Origin: Cosmopolites sordidus | Taxonomy: Eukaryota; Arthropoda; Insecta; Coleoptera; Curculionidae | Assembly: GCA_031761425.1 (NCBI GenBank) | Contig: JARFXV010001699.1 | Span: 284,001-348,000 of the forward strand | Length of the DNA stretch: 64,000 nucleotides | Direction: 5' to 3' | Translations under genes and position numbers: made by a program | Shown here: positions 22,860 to 35,579 of the stretch, piece by piece | Layout of the letters: the number at the start of each line of letters is the position of its first letter | Position numbering within the stretch: the stretch's first letter is position 1 | The notes under the pieces: model-generated | Seen by the model: the letters and a program-made list of their open reading frames with translations, nothing else | Told to the model about the DNA's origin: nothing | The model's database searches: none

Positions 22860-23960
22860 ATTGATCAACTGAAATACATGCGATCGTTTGTGTCCCGTTT
22901 GTTGGGAACGTGCAGACGTTTCGCCAAGGTGACACCTGGCATTCTCAATGCTTGTCTGAAGACAGTCTTCAGATAAGCATTGAGAATATCAAGAAAATAT
23001 TGAACGCAAATATTGAAATATGCATATGAACAAGATGGCGTTGCAGAAAATGAATACTGTAGAAATTTGAAGGGGCCACATCTGGAGATTAGGCCGCATG
23101 AAGGAGAACTTCCAACCCAAACTATCTATTGTTTGGTTGTTAATCAGCTGTCGAGTTCACATGCCAGTATAGGGCCGTTTTCTTTCGATTTCCTCACTTA
23201 AATGCATAGTTGTTCTTGATAACGCTTAGAAGTTAAAGTTTTCCCGGGTTTTAGCAACTCAAAATATAGCACACCTTTCATATCCCACCAAACACGTTGC
23301 AATACTTTTTCGCGTGAATGTTCGGTTTTGAAATTGACGTTGATGATTCCCGGGATAAACCATGTTTTTCTCTTTTTAAGGTTACCGTATAGAACCCACT
23401 TCTCATTACCTGTCACGATTGTAAACAGAAAATTCTTTTGTTTAAATCTTGACAGCAGGCAAACTGCTATGTTGTAGCGTCTCGCTATATTTTCCTGGCT
23501 AAGCCCGTGCGGGACACAACGACCAGCCTTCTGAATTTCTCCCAGCTTCTGCAACCGATGGGAAATATATTGGTGAGTGATACCAATTGTTCATCAAGCT
23601 CCTTTTATGTTTGACAAGGATTTTCTTGCAACAGGTAATCCAATTGCTCGTCTTCGACTTTTTTTGGTGCACCCGAACAATGTTGATCGGAAAGATCGAA
23701 ATTACCCGTTCGAAACTTTCAGTATACAGTACTTTTAGACACTGCATTTTTCTCCAAAGTAGAGCACATTATTTCTTTCGCATCCAGAACAATTTTTTAG
23801 TTGAAAAGCGTATAGAGTACAGTGCCTCACGTGGCTGTCGGATGAAATCGTGTTCACTTGTGACATTTGTGAGGTTCTGTCGTGGAGCAAAGTTTTCATA
23901 TGTAGTTTTTTTTATGATGATTGGTACTACGAATTCCCAAAGCAACGGAAAAATGATTTG
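22860..23960 (-). pseudogene. mariner transposase relic
   Basis: The minus-strand frame 23554-23198 reads LGEIQKAGRCVPHGLSQEN then NFLFTIVTGNEKWVLYGN, where mariner has IVTGDEKWILYdN: the first catalytic Asp is Asn here. Next come VWWDMKGVLYFELLKPGKTL and RYQEQL, the conserved block after it. N-terminal pieces continue, frameshifted, toward 23960. Loss of the catalytic Asp plus frameshifts means it is dead. Confidence 0.85.
22941..22987. repeat. Near-perfect short palindrome
   Basis: Arms of 23 bases (ATTCTCAATGCTTGTCTGAA... and its complement) surround a single A, with one mismatch. It lies next to the mariner relic and would form a tight hairpin. Confidence 0.9.
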
Positions 23961-24053
23961 AATTTAAAATACTGAGAAGTATTGGTTGGGTTTTCACGAC
24001 GTTTCGACAAGATAGCACTCGTCATGTTCAAATATTCACTTTAGTGTTCAGTT

Positions 24054-24720
24054 TCAGTAGTTTATCCCGATCAGTCCCGACCAATATAAATTAAATAATA
24101 ATAAAAAGACAAAAATTTCTATGTTGTCTGGATCCCTCACCTCTCTTTTTCTGTCTTCCCAGTCCAGTTCTACTAGATTTCTAGCACCCATTGATTTTCC
24201 AATACCTTCTTCCCTATAATTTGGGCTTCTTATCCTTCGCTGTTCTGTTGCCTTGCAGTGTCCGTGCCATATTAGCTGTTTTCTTTCTATATTATCCATA
24301 ATGGTTCCTTCAATTCTCATTCTATGTTTTATTGGACCATTAGTGATTATTGCGAACAATTATGTTCTAAGTGATCTTCGTATTGCACCCATCTCAATGG
24401 CTTCTTTTTTATATTTTTTGCCTCCAATTTCCACCTCCATTTAGCAAGCTCCTTTTTACTAATGTTTCATATATATTAAATTTTCTTTTCTTTGTTTTGT
24501 GGTTATTTCAAAAGATTTAATTGAGAGACAGGATATCACATTTTTCGTTGTAGTTATTCCTATATATTTTTTTTTGTTATCCGTTCCAAATGTATCAAAC
24601 CTATAGTACACCCAGTATGCTTTATTTAACTATAGTTCACTGAGTACTTCGTCGATAAAAAGGTATCTTGTCTTTTGAGTATTCATTTTTAAACCCCGTC
24701 TTTTCTATCAACTTGCGCTT
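24054..24720 (-). pseudogene. Non-LTR reverse transcriptase C-terminal fragment
   Basis: Minus-strand reading has MRIEGTIMDNIERKQLIWHG then HCKATEQRR and MGARNLVELDWEDRKR, matching the non-LTR C-terminal region (IeRrqLqWyGHvkRM and a following GRP-type segment). Further upstream on the same strand, NTQKTRYLFIDEVL recalls the segment before FkYLGt. Stops and frameshifts throughout. Confidence 0.72.
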
Positions 24721-24739
24721 TATGTACCATCATACCATA

Positions 24740-25010
24740 TATATCAAAATCATGACATATTCTGCAAAAAAGAGACCAGATATGAATAAAGCTGTGAAAA
24801 TGCTGAAAAGCGTAGAAGTGAATATTCTCAGGCAAATGCGAGGAAAATCACTAAAGGTCGGAGTTAAAAATATAGACATTTAACAGATATGTTAAGTAAT
24901 GAGTATCAAGGTCAGAGTGGAATAAACAAATTCGTACAATGGGTACCAATAGGGCCGTTAGAATAACAAAAGACTATTTTCCAATGAGACCTCTATCATC
25001 GGGAAGACCA
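24740..25010 (+). pseudogene. Non-LTR reverse transcriptase C-terminal fragment
   Basis: Plus-strand frame reads TYSAKKRPDMNKAVKMLKSV, then LRQMRGKSLKVGVKNIDI, matching the Y..E.W....l....l...E...LR.i.G.tl.drvr..dIR segment. After a frame change, RPGKPWSDNL matches the GRPkkrW.Dn box. Ends about 380 bases before the homeodomain exon. Confidence 0.62.
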
Positions 25011-25373
25011 GGCAAACCATGGAGCGACAATCTCTTTGGTTCTAAAAATGAAACGGTTCCTCTCTAAGAGAAATCTCTCATTCCATACTACTGCAGAATG
25101 GAGGAGGATTCTTCCTTAAATTACTTTGTAAGTTGTAAACTCTGACTTTACATACGTTCACTGCATCTTGAAACATTCGAAGTGACCCTCGTATCACTTC
25201 GCTTGAATTATTTGGGGGTACTGTTTTGGTGTAGTACATTTAGTTCACACAATTTTGATCTATAATGTAAATAAATATTTATATTTAAAATAAACAGTAT
25301 TATTTGACAAGAACTTGTTTCATTAAAAATCAACTGATTTTGCATGGTTTATAAAATGATTTCCACTACAATC

Positions 25374-25391
25374 TGTTTTTTTTTCTTTTAG
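25374..25391 (+). promoter_or_regulatory. Splice acceptor of the homeodomain exon
   Basis: An almost pure pyrimidine run (GTTTTTTTTTCTTTTAG) ends in AG at 25390-25391, a strong insect 3' splice site of the same type as those before the finger exons. Confidence 0.8.
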
Positions 25392-25600
25392 GATTCCCTT
25401 CATTAAAGACACGACATATCTACCAACCTGATCAAGTTCGTTATCTGGAAAGTAGTTACACGAATTACCCATACGTCACACATAAGCAGAGAACTGATAT
25501 AGCAAAAACGTTGGGTCTTACCGAACGTCAAGTTCAGATATGGTTTCAAAACAGGAGACGTCGGGGAATTCCCAAAGCCTGCATTGAAGGAGAACACTAA
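25392..25600 (+). CDS. Homeodomain-encoding alternative 3' terminal exon inside the lola array (exon E)
   Basis: The exon starts GA then TTC (25394) and ends at TAA 25598-25600: 68 residues, almost all homeodomain. Residue n+2 of the exon is homeodomain position n. Visible landmarks are R5, Y8, Q12, L16, E17, Y20 (usually F), Y25, R31, I34, A35, L38, L40, then TERQVQIWFQNRRRR: W48, F49, Q50, N51, R53, all the core and DNA-contact residues. Splice phase (two bases of the junction codon), strand, strong T-rich acceptor, lack of a start codon and AATAAA at 25710-25715 all equal those of the finger exons on both sides. So I infer an isoform joining the shared BTB half to a homeodomain. No zinc finger is present. 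The homeobox class is not identified; Gln50 suggests a TAAT-type site. Alternative: an exon of a separate homeobox gene, but no partner exon is visible. Confidence 0.87.
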
Positions 25601-25719
25601 AGCAAACTATTTTTTTCCAAAGTTACCTGTTTCCAAATTTCGTTGGAAAAGCTTTATAGCCGAATTTTCTTTTTTTTTTGTTTTAGTTTTGAACTGATAT
25701 AAGTCAAGTAATAAATTAA

Positions 25720-26073
<354 letters not shown>

Positions 26074-26329
26074 TGTTTCTAAATCATTCCGGGTGTCGAT
26101 CCATTCATTCTGTGCCACGACCTTTCACGTTCGTTTCTTCAGTTGAAGCGGACAACACTTAAAAATGCCAAATAAGATTTTGGCGAAACTTTTCACTGAA
26201 TGAACGGATCAAAACCCGGAAAGATTTAGAAATATTATCTACCATCCGTGAAAATATTAGATGTAACTTATCCACCATCGAGCATAGAGTAGTGATCAAA
26301 AGTTAATTAGTTAATAAATATGTTGACAA

Positions 26330-27350
<1,021 letters not shown>

Positions 27351-27389
27351 TATTTTACTAACCGTTTAACAGTATCTTTATATAAATAG

Positions 27390-27580
27390 GAAGAGGCGTA
27401 TGGCAATGGTGTATATTGTCGCTAATACTTTTTAATCTATACACCAAAGCAATCATGACCCTGTAACACTTGACATGGAAATCTTAACAAACGGAAACCT
27501 CATTAATAATATTAAATATGAGGATGACACAATTCTTTTAGCGGAGAGCTTACCAAACCTTCAAGTATTTGGTTAAAATT
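27390..27580 (+). pseudogene. Non-LTR reverse transcriptase catalytic-region fragment
   Basis: LFNLYTKAIM, then, after a stop, NGNLINNIKYEDDTILLAES, which corresponds to the catalytic YADD region (iNg..innirYADDT.LlA.s). Here the box reads YEDD. Short and broken. Confidence 0.72.
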
Positions 27581-28512
27581 GGATTTAAGGAAAGCATGGT
27601 TCAGTACATCTATAAGTTTCAAAAAAAATCCTACTTGAAATAATGTTTTATTTCTCCATAAAAAGGTTTTAATTAAATTGGTCACGTTCTTATTGGTCAC
27701 CCTGTACTTCGACTGGCGAATGCGATTCCAATACTAGCTTGTATACATAGTAGGACGGAATTGTTTAAATTTAAAGAAAACTACTAGCGCCATCTATTGA
27801 AACAATATGTAATCTCATAACTGTATATCTCCTCTATAAAACGAAAACTGTATAGCTCCTCTATAAAAAAAAATATTGGCATTATGTGTGAGATAAAGGT
27901 TAATCTATGGTTTAGTAGACATGTTTACTTCATACAGAGAGTCAAAAAGTTTTTGAAATACGCATAACTTGAATTTTGCTTGGAAACAACAAGGGGTCAT
28001 ATTAATATGGACAGGGACTGTATGCCAGCATTGGTTGAAAGTGCCTAGCGGTGTATTGGTGCAGAAATGATGTATTTTGAATAAAAATACATAATTTTAG
28101 CAGAATAATTAATTTTTTTGTAATTTAAAAAGTTCCTATATTTTTCCGACATAGTGTATATATTAACTGGCAAATTTAACGAGATTCTTCACGCCACAAT
28201 GCTAAACATCTGCTTGACTTATTCAGTAACCGTTGCTTTCTGTCTCTTTCTAACACCAATGAAACAACCCTGAACCCTACATTGCCTGGGCTCAAAACTC
28301 TTTAAAATACCTTCGAGGGAATCATTGGTCATGGCTGGAAGGGAGTACAACAGTACACCATCGACATTTATGTAGTTTTATTTTATTTTGTATATATTTT
28401 GCTTCAGTCTCGGTATTTTGAATTTCTCTTAATTGAATTTGAGAAATTGTTGGTGTTTTTGTGGGAAAACTTACAAGTGTATTTATAGTCGTTATTCAAT
28501 TTTTCGTAGTTG

Positions 28513-28517
<5 letters not shown>
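27581..28517. other. No clear gene
   Basis: Repeat-like AT-rich DNA. No finger exon and no solid transposase motif. Confidence 0.4.

Positions 28518-28592
<75 letters not shown>
28518..28592. repeat. (TA)n microsatellite
   Basis: TA tract. Confidence 0.97.
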
Positions 28593-28595
<3 letters not shown>

Positions 28596-28969
28596 AATTA
28601 TATCATATATATTTTATATGATGTATGAATAATATTAAGGTAAGTTTTCTTAGAGAAATTAATGTTTTTGTAACCCTGTATGTGATACAATACGGATGTA
28701 TCTATACTTATTCTTCTAATTTTGTGATTATATTTTCTTTTATTTTTCTTATTGACTTGATTTTGTATCAAGACTTCATTGTCAATATTTCAGTCTTTTA
28801 TAAATGATGAATCGTAAAGATTTAAATGAATCATTTTTCTCTAAAAAATTCTCTTCAAATTAATCTAAAGAAGCATAACATAACCAACGAATGTAATATT
28901 CGCACAATAATGCTTGTTTATACGCGATTTCGAGTATATGATTTTCAACGCGAATTACCGATAAGTTTT

Positions 28970-29085
28970 TGAAGTTTGGAAACAAATTGAAGTCAAAAGA
29001 GGTTAAATCTGGTAAATATTGTAAATGAGGTAAACAAGGTTAAGTAAGTAAGTCAAAAGAGGTTAAATCTGGTAAATAATCCAAA
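28970..29085 (-). repeat. Mariner-like scrap containing a short direct duplication
   Basis: AGTCAAAAGAGGTTAAATCT occurs twice (28992 and 29050), each followed by GGTAAATA. On the minus strand it reads YLPDLTS, near the mariner YSPDLAPSD block. Very short. Confidence 0.4.
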
Positions 29086-29479
29086 AACTAATACTTTGAC
29101 TAGTTTTTGATCAATCTATCTCAGTTTTCGTTTGTTGCTGTTTTTGTGATACCTAATATCGGACCGATTGCTCTACAATTCTTTATTCTTATACGAAACT
29201 TAGACTATGCAATATACACATATTTTTTTTCAAACTTCGCAATATTTTCTAGGGATATATCCAAAAACGTTTAGCAATATGAAGCAACTTTTGAAAGTTG
29301 TGATTTGAATCCAACTAAGTTATATTTGTTTTAGTTTTACCGTTAATATTGGATTTTGATGTGTAATTAAAATTATATTGGTTGTGATTATAAAATAATC
29401 AATAAACATTGAATCTGGCGATTATGTGAAATGCTCGAATGACGTTTTGGTTTAACGAATTATTGTTCATATAGGATTG

Positions 29480-29722
29480 GTTCAATAAGAATCGGGACTG
29501 AGGTCATTAAAAAAAATTCTTGATGAAATATATAAAGTAACTTAATAATTTTCAAAATATGATTCTCCTGTATCAATACACTTCTACTAGCAGTTTTTCC
29601 AGTCTTCATATGCCCCCTGGAAGTCCGCAACCGCAAGGCTATTCAAAGACTCCGTCGAAGCTTTTTGGACCTTCCTCAATCGTCCCGAAACAATGTTCTT
29701 TCAGGCTCCTCTTGACCCGAGG
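29480..29722 (-). pseudogene. Possible mariner C-terminal scrap
   Basis: The minus strand reads GTIEEGPKSFDGVFE, or in the next frame EEVQKASTESL, resembling the C-terminal EeiqkaS...L segment of some mariner transposases. Evidence is weak. Confidence 0.35.
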
Positions 29723-29723
29723 A

Positions 29724-30097
<374 letters not shown>

Positions 30098-30279
30098 GAG
30101 TCTGGTAATATTTTCTTCAAACGCGCTTGGAATATATATTTTTAGATTTTTACGAATGTCTATCGTACGAAATAAAACAGCAATTATTAGGCTTTATTAA
30201 GTATTAATCAACATAATTATTATAGATATCTTAATAATTAACTCGATATATATAATATAAATAATTTTTTTTTGATCTT

Positions 30280-30830
30280 AGATTTCTTCTGATCCTAGAT
30301 TGCTATCAGAATCGTGCGAAACTAGGAGTTCTTCATCGTTTGTTTTTTTATTTATTTCTGTTCTTTTTAGAGATTTTAGTTTGTTTTTTATTAGTTTATT
30401 TTGTCTAAATTTAATTTGATTAACTTTCGCTTCTGTTGAAACGCTTCTACATTATTTTTATACTGACAAGAGGTCAATTCAACAGCTTTCTATGCACCTC
30501 TACCTTTGATGGATTGCCTGGTCCTTGGTATTGGTAATAGGAGGTAAAGACGGGCTTCTATTTTACGTTTCACCTTAATAGCCTGCGATGTGGTTTGGCA
30601 AAATATCATTGCTCAGAATATCTGCGAAGTAGATGATATAATTTCCGTTGAACATTGTGTGGCTATCTGCGACATGAAAGGCATTGCAACTTGTGTCTTA
30701 GGTTGCATGGAAGGTTGAGCTTGGAGAGAAAAGTTTGAAGAGGATGGCGTGTTCAGTGTCGGTAACAAGCAAAGATTCAGCAGCCGCAATGTGGCAGTCT
30801 TGAAAAATATTTTAATTAACGGGCTAAATG
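30280..30830 (-). pseudogene. Possible pogo-type transposase C-terminal remnant
   Basis: The minus-strand frame 30460-30285 reads STEAKVNQIKFRQNKLIKNK, then LKSLKRTEINKKTNDEELL and DSDSNLGSEEI: a Lys-rich coil followed by an acidic stretch, as in pogo/Tigger C-terminal tails. Upstream, SIKGRGA and AVELTSCQYKNNVEAFQQK also fit. No catalytic domain is visible. An unrelated charged protein is possible. Confidence 0.42.
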
Positions 30831-30839
30831 CCCAATGCT

Positions 30840-31586
30840 TACCGAGGAGTATTACCTTTCATTACTGGACCATCTGACCAACTGCTATTTAGGTTCAAGA
30901 TATATGACTAACTAGTGCTCTTCCACCACTATAATGCGCTTGCAACATTTTCTTTTGTTGTTGATACAAAACTCCATCACCTACGCTTCAGGTTCAACGT
31001 ACCTGTTGGATGAAGATTCACTTCGAATGATGAGGCTAAAGTTAATACATACACTTATTTTATCTTGATAATACATACACTTATTTTATCTTGAACAAAT
31101 AATATACTAAACCGATAGTACTAAAAAGTCGGATCATTGTTCTTAGTATATTGAATTACAAGGTGACTGCGTTGAAAATTTTTTATCATGTCCGGCTGTA
31201 AATTTTTCGACCATCTTAGAGCTAAGGTTTATTCAAAACTTGTATCGTTTCTAAAATGTCCTGTTCAGTCTTCTATCATTTTTTTTTTATTTTTAACTAT
31301 TTGTGTTGATCGATTGTTCTTCTCTAAAATAGAGAAGTTAAAATAATGAATAATCTGATGTAGGTATATTACTCTTAGTAAAAAAGTAAGTATTATCGCC
31401 TGAGTTTTAAAAAATTTATATGCTAATGGAATTTTTCGATGTTCAAACTGGCATAATGAGATTTTCTGCAAGACACCAAATCACTTATTGCGCATTTTCC
31501 ATATAAAATAAATAATTTTGCACCAAAGTCTTATATGTTCAGACCTTAAATAATTCATTTATTAACATTTTTCTAATTTTTTTTAG
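30840..31586. other. Non-coding, leads into exon F
   Basis: No gene recognised. A short direct repeat (ATACATACACTTATTTTATC, twice near 31045-31090) is the only structure seen. Confidence 0.5.
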
Positions 31587-31768
31587 CGAAAAACATGCAT
31601 GAATGTGCCAAATGCGGAAGAAAATATAAACGCAAAAGTGCTAGGAATGCTCACTTGAAATGGGAATGCGGAGTCGAACCTCAGTTTATTTGTCAGATAT
31701 GTCGTAAAACATTCCATCAAAAGTCTAGTTTGAAAGTACACATGATACGTCACTCTTCAATTAAATAA
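31587..31768 (+). CDS. lola: lola alternative 3' exon F: C2HC/C2H2 zinc-finger pair
   Basis: Acceptor AG at 31585-31586 after a T run; begins CG then AAA (31589) and ends at TAA 31766-31768, 59 residues. Finger 1: HECAKCGRKYKRKSARNAHL, ending KWEC (C2HC). Linker GVEPQ. Finger 2: FICQICRKTF...LKVHMIRH (C2H2, H-x3-H). AATAAA overlaps the stop (31764-31769). Nearly identical to exon G (53 of 59 residues); one difference, Ala instead of His, is at helix position +3 of finger 1, a base-contact position. Helix position +4 of finger 1 is Arg rather than the usual Leu in both F and G. Confidence 0.9.
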
Positions 31769-32089
31769 ATTAATACAGTAACAGAACAATCAGCTATTTT
31801 TATTTGTAAATTGATACTTGCCATCGTGCTTTGAATAATCAATGTTTTCTTGTTGATATTCATTAATTGGGTGATATCGAGTATTAATCATGATATACTA
31901 CATCATCTCTTTTTATCTCAAATGATGAAAGTTTAAATCCCTTATCAAGCTGGTGAGTATTGTAATTTTGAAAAAACCACTAGTAGACGTTTCGTTATGT
32001 AAATCGTCTACTAATAAGAATGATGGAAATTCAAAATTAAATAAAACACACAGTTTTTGCTCAAAATTGGTTCGGATTGCTTTATTTCA

Positions 32090-33115
32090 GAGATTCAGAC
32101 ATGCAATTTAAAATGCGAACAAGATTTTAGTCAAATGGTCGCCATTGCTCATTTTGGAGACACGCATCCGCTCGCGCCCATTTTCGATGACCTTGGCGTA
32201 TATTTTGGGCTATATGACGACTATGACTTGTCGAATGTTAGTTTCATGCCCACAGAGTAAATAATCTAATTAAGTTAAATCGCATGATCTCGGCGGCCAA
32301 GTTATGGAGCCAATTCATTAAATTAACGAGTTGCCGAACTTGGCTCGTAATTACCCCATGTTTGACTCGGGAAATATGTGGTGGTACGCCATCTTGTTGA
32401 AAATATAGGTCATCCGCATCGATTCCATCAAATTCCGGAAAAAAAATCTTCTAGCATTGCCTTGTAGATGCTCGGTATTGATGGTAACGGTGGCTCCTTC
32501 CTCATTTTTAAAGAAATACGGACCGGTTACTTCTCCACACCAAACTGTGATTTTTTGCGGATGCAAAGGGCTCTCATGTATCATGTGTGGATTAGATTCG
32601 CACCAATGCCGACAATTTTGGAGAAAATCGGAGAAGATGATTTTGCGATGAAATTCTTTTTTGGCTTCCATCATTTTGACGTCCCAATCGGACGGACCAA
32701 ATTCAAGACGAATACGATGATCAGTTGGCTTCAATTCTTGTTCCAGTAGCATCTTATACGGATGCAAGTCTAAGTTCAACGTCAAAATTCGCCAGGTTAT
32801 CATTGGTGAGAGGCCTAATTCTTGCGAGCCACGAGCAACCGAGACGTTGTCATTTTCGGCTGCACTTGCTTGAACGGCGGCAATATTCTTAACACTTCTG
32901 TTTTTTTGTCGACAGGCACCACACTATTGTGGAGAGTAAACTCACTTTCAAATTTTCTAATAACACGATCAATAGCTTGTTCAGAAGGACCACCATGACG
33001 AATACTACGATGGGTCTGAATTGCTCGTTGAGTAGCACGAGGGAACCGTGAAATTGCGTAATAAAACTGGACAATTTCCAAATGTTCTTCTAACGTGAAA
33101 CGACCCATGATTTAA
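32090..33115 (-). pseudogene. Tc1/mariner-superfamily transposase relic
   Basis: Starts at 33108 (MGRFTLEEHLEIVQFYYAIS) with a helix-turn-helix region through the 97-codon frame, then in a second frame (32803-32351) SMTWRIL-type and DLHPYKMLLEQELKPTDH segments, QKITVWCGEVTGPYFFKNEE and TVTINTEHLQ. The catalytic QQDGA block has decayed to NKMAYHH. The final NWPPRSCDLTP block is NWLHNLAAEIM-like. At least one frameshift and lost catalytic residues: dead. Lies between exons F and G. Confidence 0.85.
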
Positions 33116-33394
33116 TTGTAAAACTTTTCGGAAAATAATGTCAAAAATTGGTAAACAAATATGGCCGCCATGAGCTGTCAAAGTTCCATCGTCCCTAATG
33201 GTAGACTTTTTACAAACAATTGTATATATACTTTCTACTTCAGGGAATAGCAGGAACATAATATGACGGGTTCTATACAATGAACTATGTCTCTAAATTG
33301 TCCCTCAATCTAACTTCCAAGTCTGAAAACTTCTCAAATTATCTCAAGGGTTTAACAATAGCAATAAAATATACTATTAAGTTCTCAACTTAAT

Positions 33395-33690
33395 TTCCAT
33401 TTTTGACTACCTTTGTCAATAATCTTCGAAGTAATCTCCCTCATTTTCTATACCCTTTCGCCACCTTTCATTCAACTGGTGAATCCTAGATGGGAAATAA
33501 TTTGATGGTTTCGATGTTTCTGGGATCGAAAGAGATGAAAATCCGGGCCAAGTCTGGGGAGTATCCCGGGGGCGATAAAATACCTCGTCCAACTCGTTGT
33601 TCGTTTCCAGAGTTGTTTTTGCCATATATGGTAGTGCGTTGTCGTAAAGCAAAATCGTTGAGAATTCATTTTTCGTCACATATTACAATC
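33395..33690 (-). pseudogene. mariner transposase C-terminal relic
   Basis: The minus-strand frame reads ILLYDNALPYMAKTTLETNN (LLHDNARPHvAk: second catalytic Asp kept), a decayed PPYSPDLAPSDYhLF block split over two frames, then IHQLNERWRKGIENEGDYFE, the usual mariner C-terminus. Ends about 150 bases upstream of exon G. Confidence 0.85.
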
Positions 33691-33699
33691 TTATGAAGG

Positions 33700-33842
33700 A
33701 AGTTGGTTTTCTTAAATGTCAAGAGCAATGCCACAACATGAAAGCGTCTACTCTTATCCTCAGATGTTAGTTTATAGAGGATCCAATGACTTTCCTTTTG
33801 AATTTTCTCTGCGTATATTAATATTTTTCCAATTTTTTTTAG
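33700..33842. repeat. Duplicated 5' flank of exons G and H
   Basis: The segment AAGAGCAATGCCACAACA ... CTCAGATGTTAG (33720-33770) recurs before exon H at 38235-38283, showing that the duplication included intron sequence. Confidence 0.8.
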
Positions 33843-34024
33843 CGATAAACATGCATGAATGTCATAAGTGTGGAAGACAATACAAACGCAAAAGTCATCG
33901 GAATGCTCATTTGAAATGGGAATGCGGAGTCGAACCTCAGTTTATTTGTCACATATGTCAGAAAACATTCCATCAAAAGTCTAGTTTGAAAGTACACATG
34001 ATACGTCATTCTTCAATTAAATAA
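33843..34024 (+). CDS. lola: lola alternative 3' exon G: C2HC/C2H2 zinc-finger pair
   Basis: Acceptor AG at 33841-33842; begins CG then ATA (33845), TAA at 34022-34024, 59 residues. Fingers as in exon F: HECHKCGRQY...AHLKWEC (C2HC) and FICHICQKTF...HMIRH (C2H2). An open frame runs from further upstream through the acceptor, but the strong T-rich tract and AG, the phase and identity to exon F place the true exon start here. It differs from F at six residues: 1, 7, 12, 18, 36 and 39. Residue 18 (His) is helix position +3 of finger 1. AATAAA overlaps the stop codon. A recent tandem duplicate, apparently intact. Confidence 0.9.
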
Positions 34025-34680
34025 ATTAATACAATAACAGAAAAATTGTTAATTTTATTTGTAAATTGATCCTTATTGTGGAGTTTATTTTTTTTCAGTT
34101 TTCATGATGCTTCGAATAATCAATATTTTCTTATTATTATTCATTAATTGTATTATCGCTTTTGGGTCATATTCAGTATTATTCATGATTTACTACATCA
34201 CCTCTACATTATTTGTAAAGTTACAAGTTCAAATCTGTTGTCTAGCTTCTGAGTTTGTGAGTATTCGCTTATGACATTGGAATCATTGTAATTTTGAGAA
34301 TGCCTCTGTAGACATGAGAGTGAATTTCTGCGAGGAACAACTTTGAATCACGGGGTTAACCGGAAAAGTTCACGCCAAGCTTAAGCCTAAGTTACAATAA
34401 AAGACACTGTTTGGCAGATAAAGTTGAAATAGCATACGTAATTGGTACAATACCTGTATAATATAAATATATAACAAAAAAGGGAAAACAAAATATCAAA
34501 TATAGTTTAAAAATCTGTAAACATAATATTAAACAAAAATTTAGAAAAAAGAACATGAAAATGTGGTCATAATAATAGAGCCAACCAAGAAACAATCACA
34601 ATACATGCTATTGAATAGTTAACAAAAGTTATAAATAACACATTTAATACTTAGTTTTATGACCTTTATATTTTATTATT
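34025..34680. other. Duplicated 3' flank, then non-coding
   Basis: 34080-34240 (TTCGAATAATCAATATTTTC, TTCATTAATT, TTACTACATCA) matches flanks at 31815-31920 and 38600-38700. The remainder has no recognised gene. Confidence 0.65.
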
Positions 34681-35560
34681 ATGGAGCATCTTTTGGGTAT
34701 AGAGTTTACAAGTCTACACTGACACAGTCTATAGCTTCCCATTCTGTTTTAATCACCTCCCAAAGTTCAAGCTTGTTTTTCATTTTATGTTTATCCACGC
34801 CATTCCAACAAGTCCACAAGTTCTCAATGGGATAGAGATCCGGCGATTGGGAAGGCCACAACAATAAATCCGCTTTATTGTTACTAAGAAACGATTTATT
34901 TCCCTAGCAGTATGTTTCGGATCATTATCCTGTTGATATTTCCATACCATCGGCATATTTTCTTCTGCAAAAGGCAGCATGACTCCTTGAAGAATGTGGA
35001 TGTACTCATTTTGGCCCATGTTTTTTGAAGCAGTAAATTGGTCTTACACCATACCACGAAAAAGCTGTCCACAGATCATGCTTTACAGTTTTAATACTAT
35101 GTTTTGGTAATAATTCTTGGTTGGGTGGTCTTCTAACATATAGCCTACAATCAGAACCTATTAAATCAATTTTTCTTTTGGAACCTTCAGTGTGAAACAC
35201 TAAACTCGAAGAGATTTACCACTAAGCACCGAAACACTTTGTTAAAGTTCTCGCCGTACGTTTTGCTAACCATGTTAGCATCATCAGGAGATATATGATG
35301 ATAGAACCTATTCAATTTATTTTTGTTTTATCGCTCCATAAAATATTGCAACGTTTCTTTATTTCCTGTTTACCACGCCAATTTATGGCAAACTTTAAAC
35401 GTTGTTTTACGTTCATCGTGGGTAACAGGAACTTTTCTGATTGCTTTACGGTGTAAGTTACTTGCCCGCTACTTCGCCTTCTTCGAATTGTTCTTGCACT
35501 TATTTCTAATCCCAGTTTACTGCACTCTTTCGACAGCTGTATAGTGGGCGCTACGACTTA
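34680..35560 (-). pseudogene. Tc1 transposase relic split by an inserted repeat
   Basis: Minus strand, from the N-terminal side: a piece around 35340-35560 (INWRGKQEI and KKRCNILW-like), then GSKRKIDLIGSDCRLYVRRP (DESKFnlfgsDGr.yVrR: first catalytic region), PNQELLPKHSIKTVKHD, GVRPIYCF, and PFAEENMPMVWKYQQDNDPK with HTA (second Asp present). The last block (Q SPDLNPIENLW) survives only as WPSQSPDLYPIENL-like pieces near 34800. A block at 35205-35300 carrying the ACTCGAAGAGATTTACCACT ... ATCATCAGGAGAT repeat interrupts it. Confidence 0.85.
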
Positions 35561-35579
35561 TTTCTAACAAAATTACTAT

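Noticed and set aside
25403..25597. Open frame on the minus strand across the homeodomain exon
   Set aside because: Antisense shadow; the + strand has the homeodomain, the acceptor and the polyadenylation signal.
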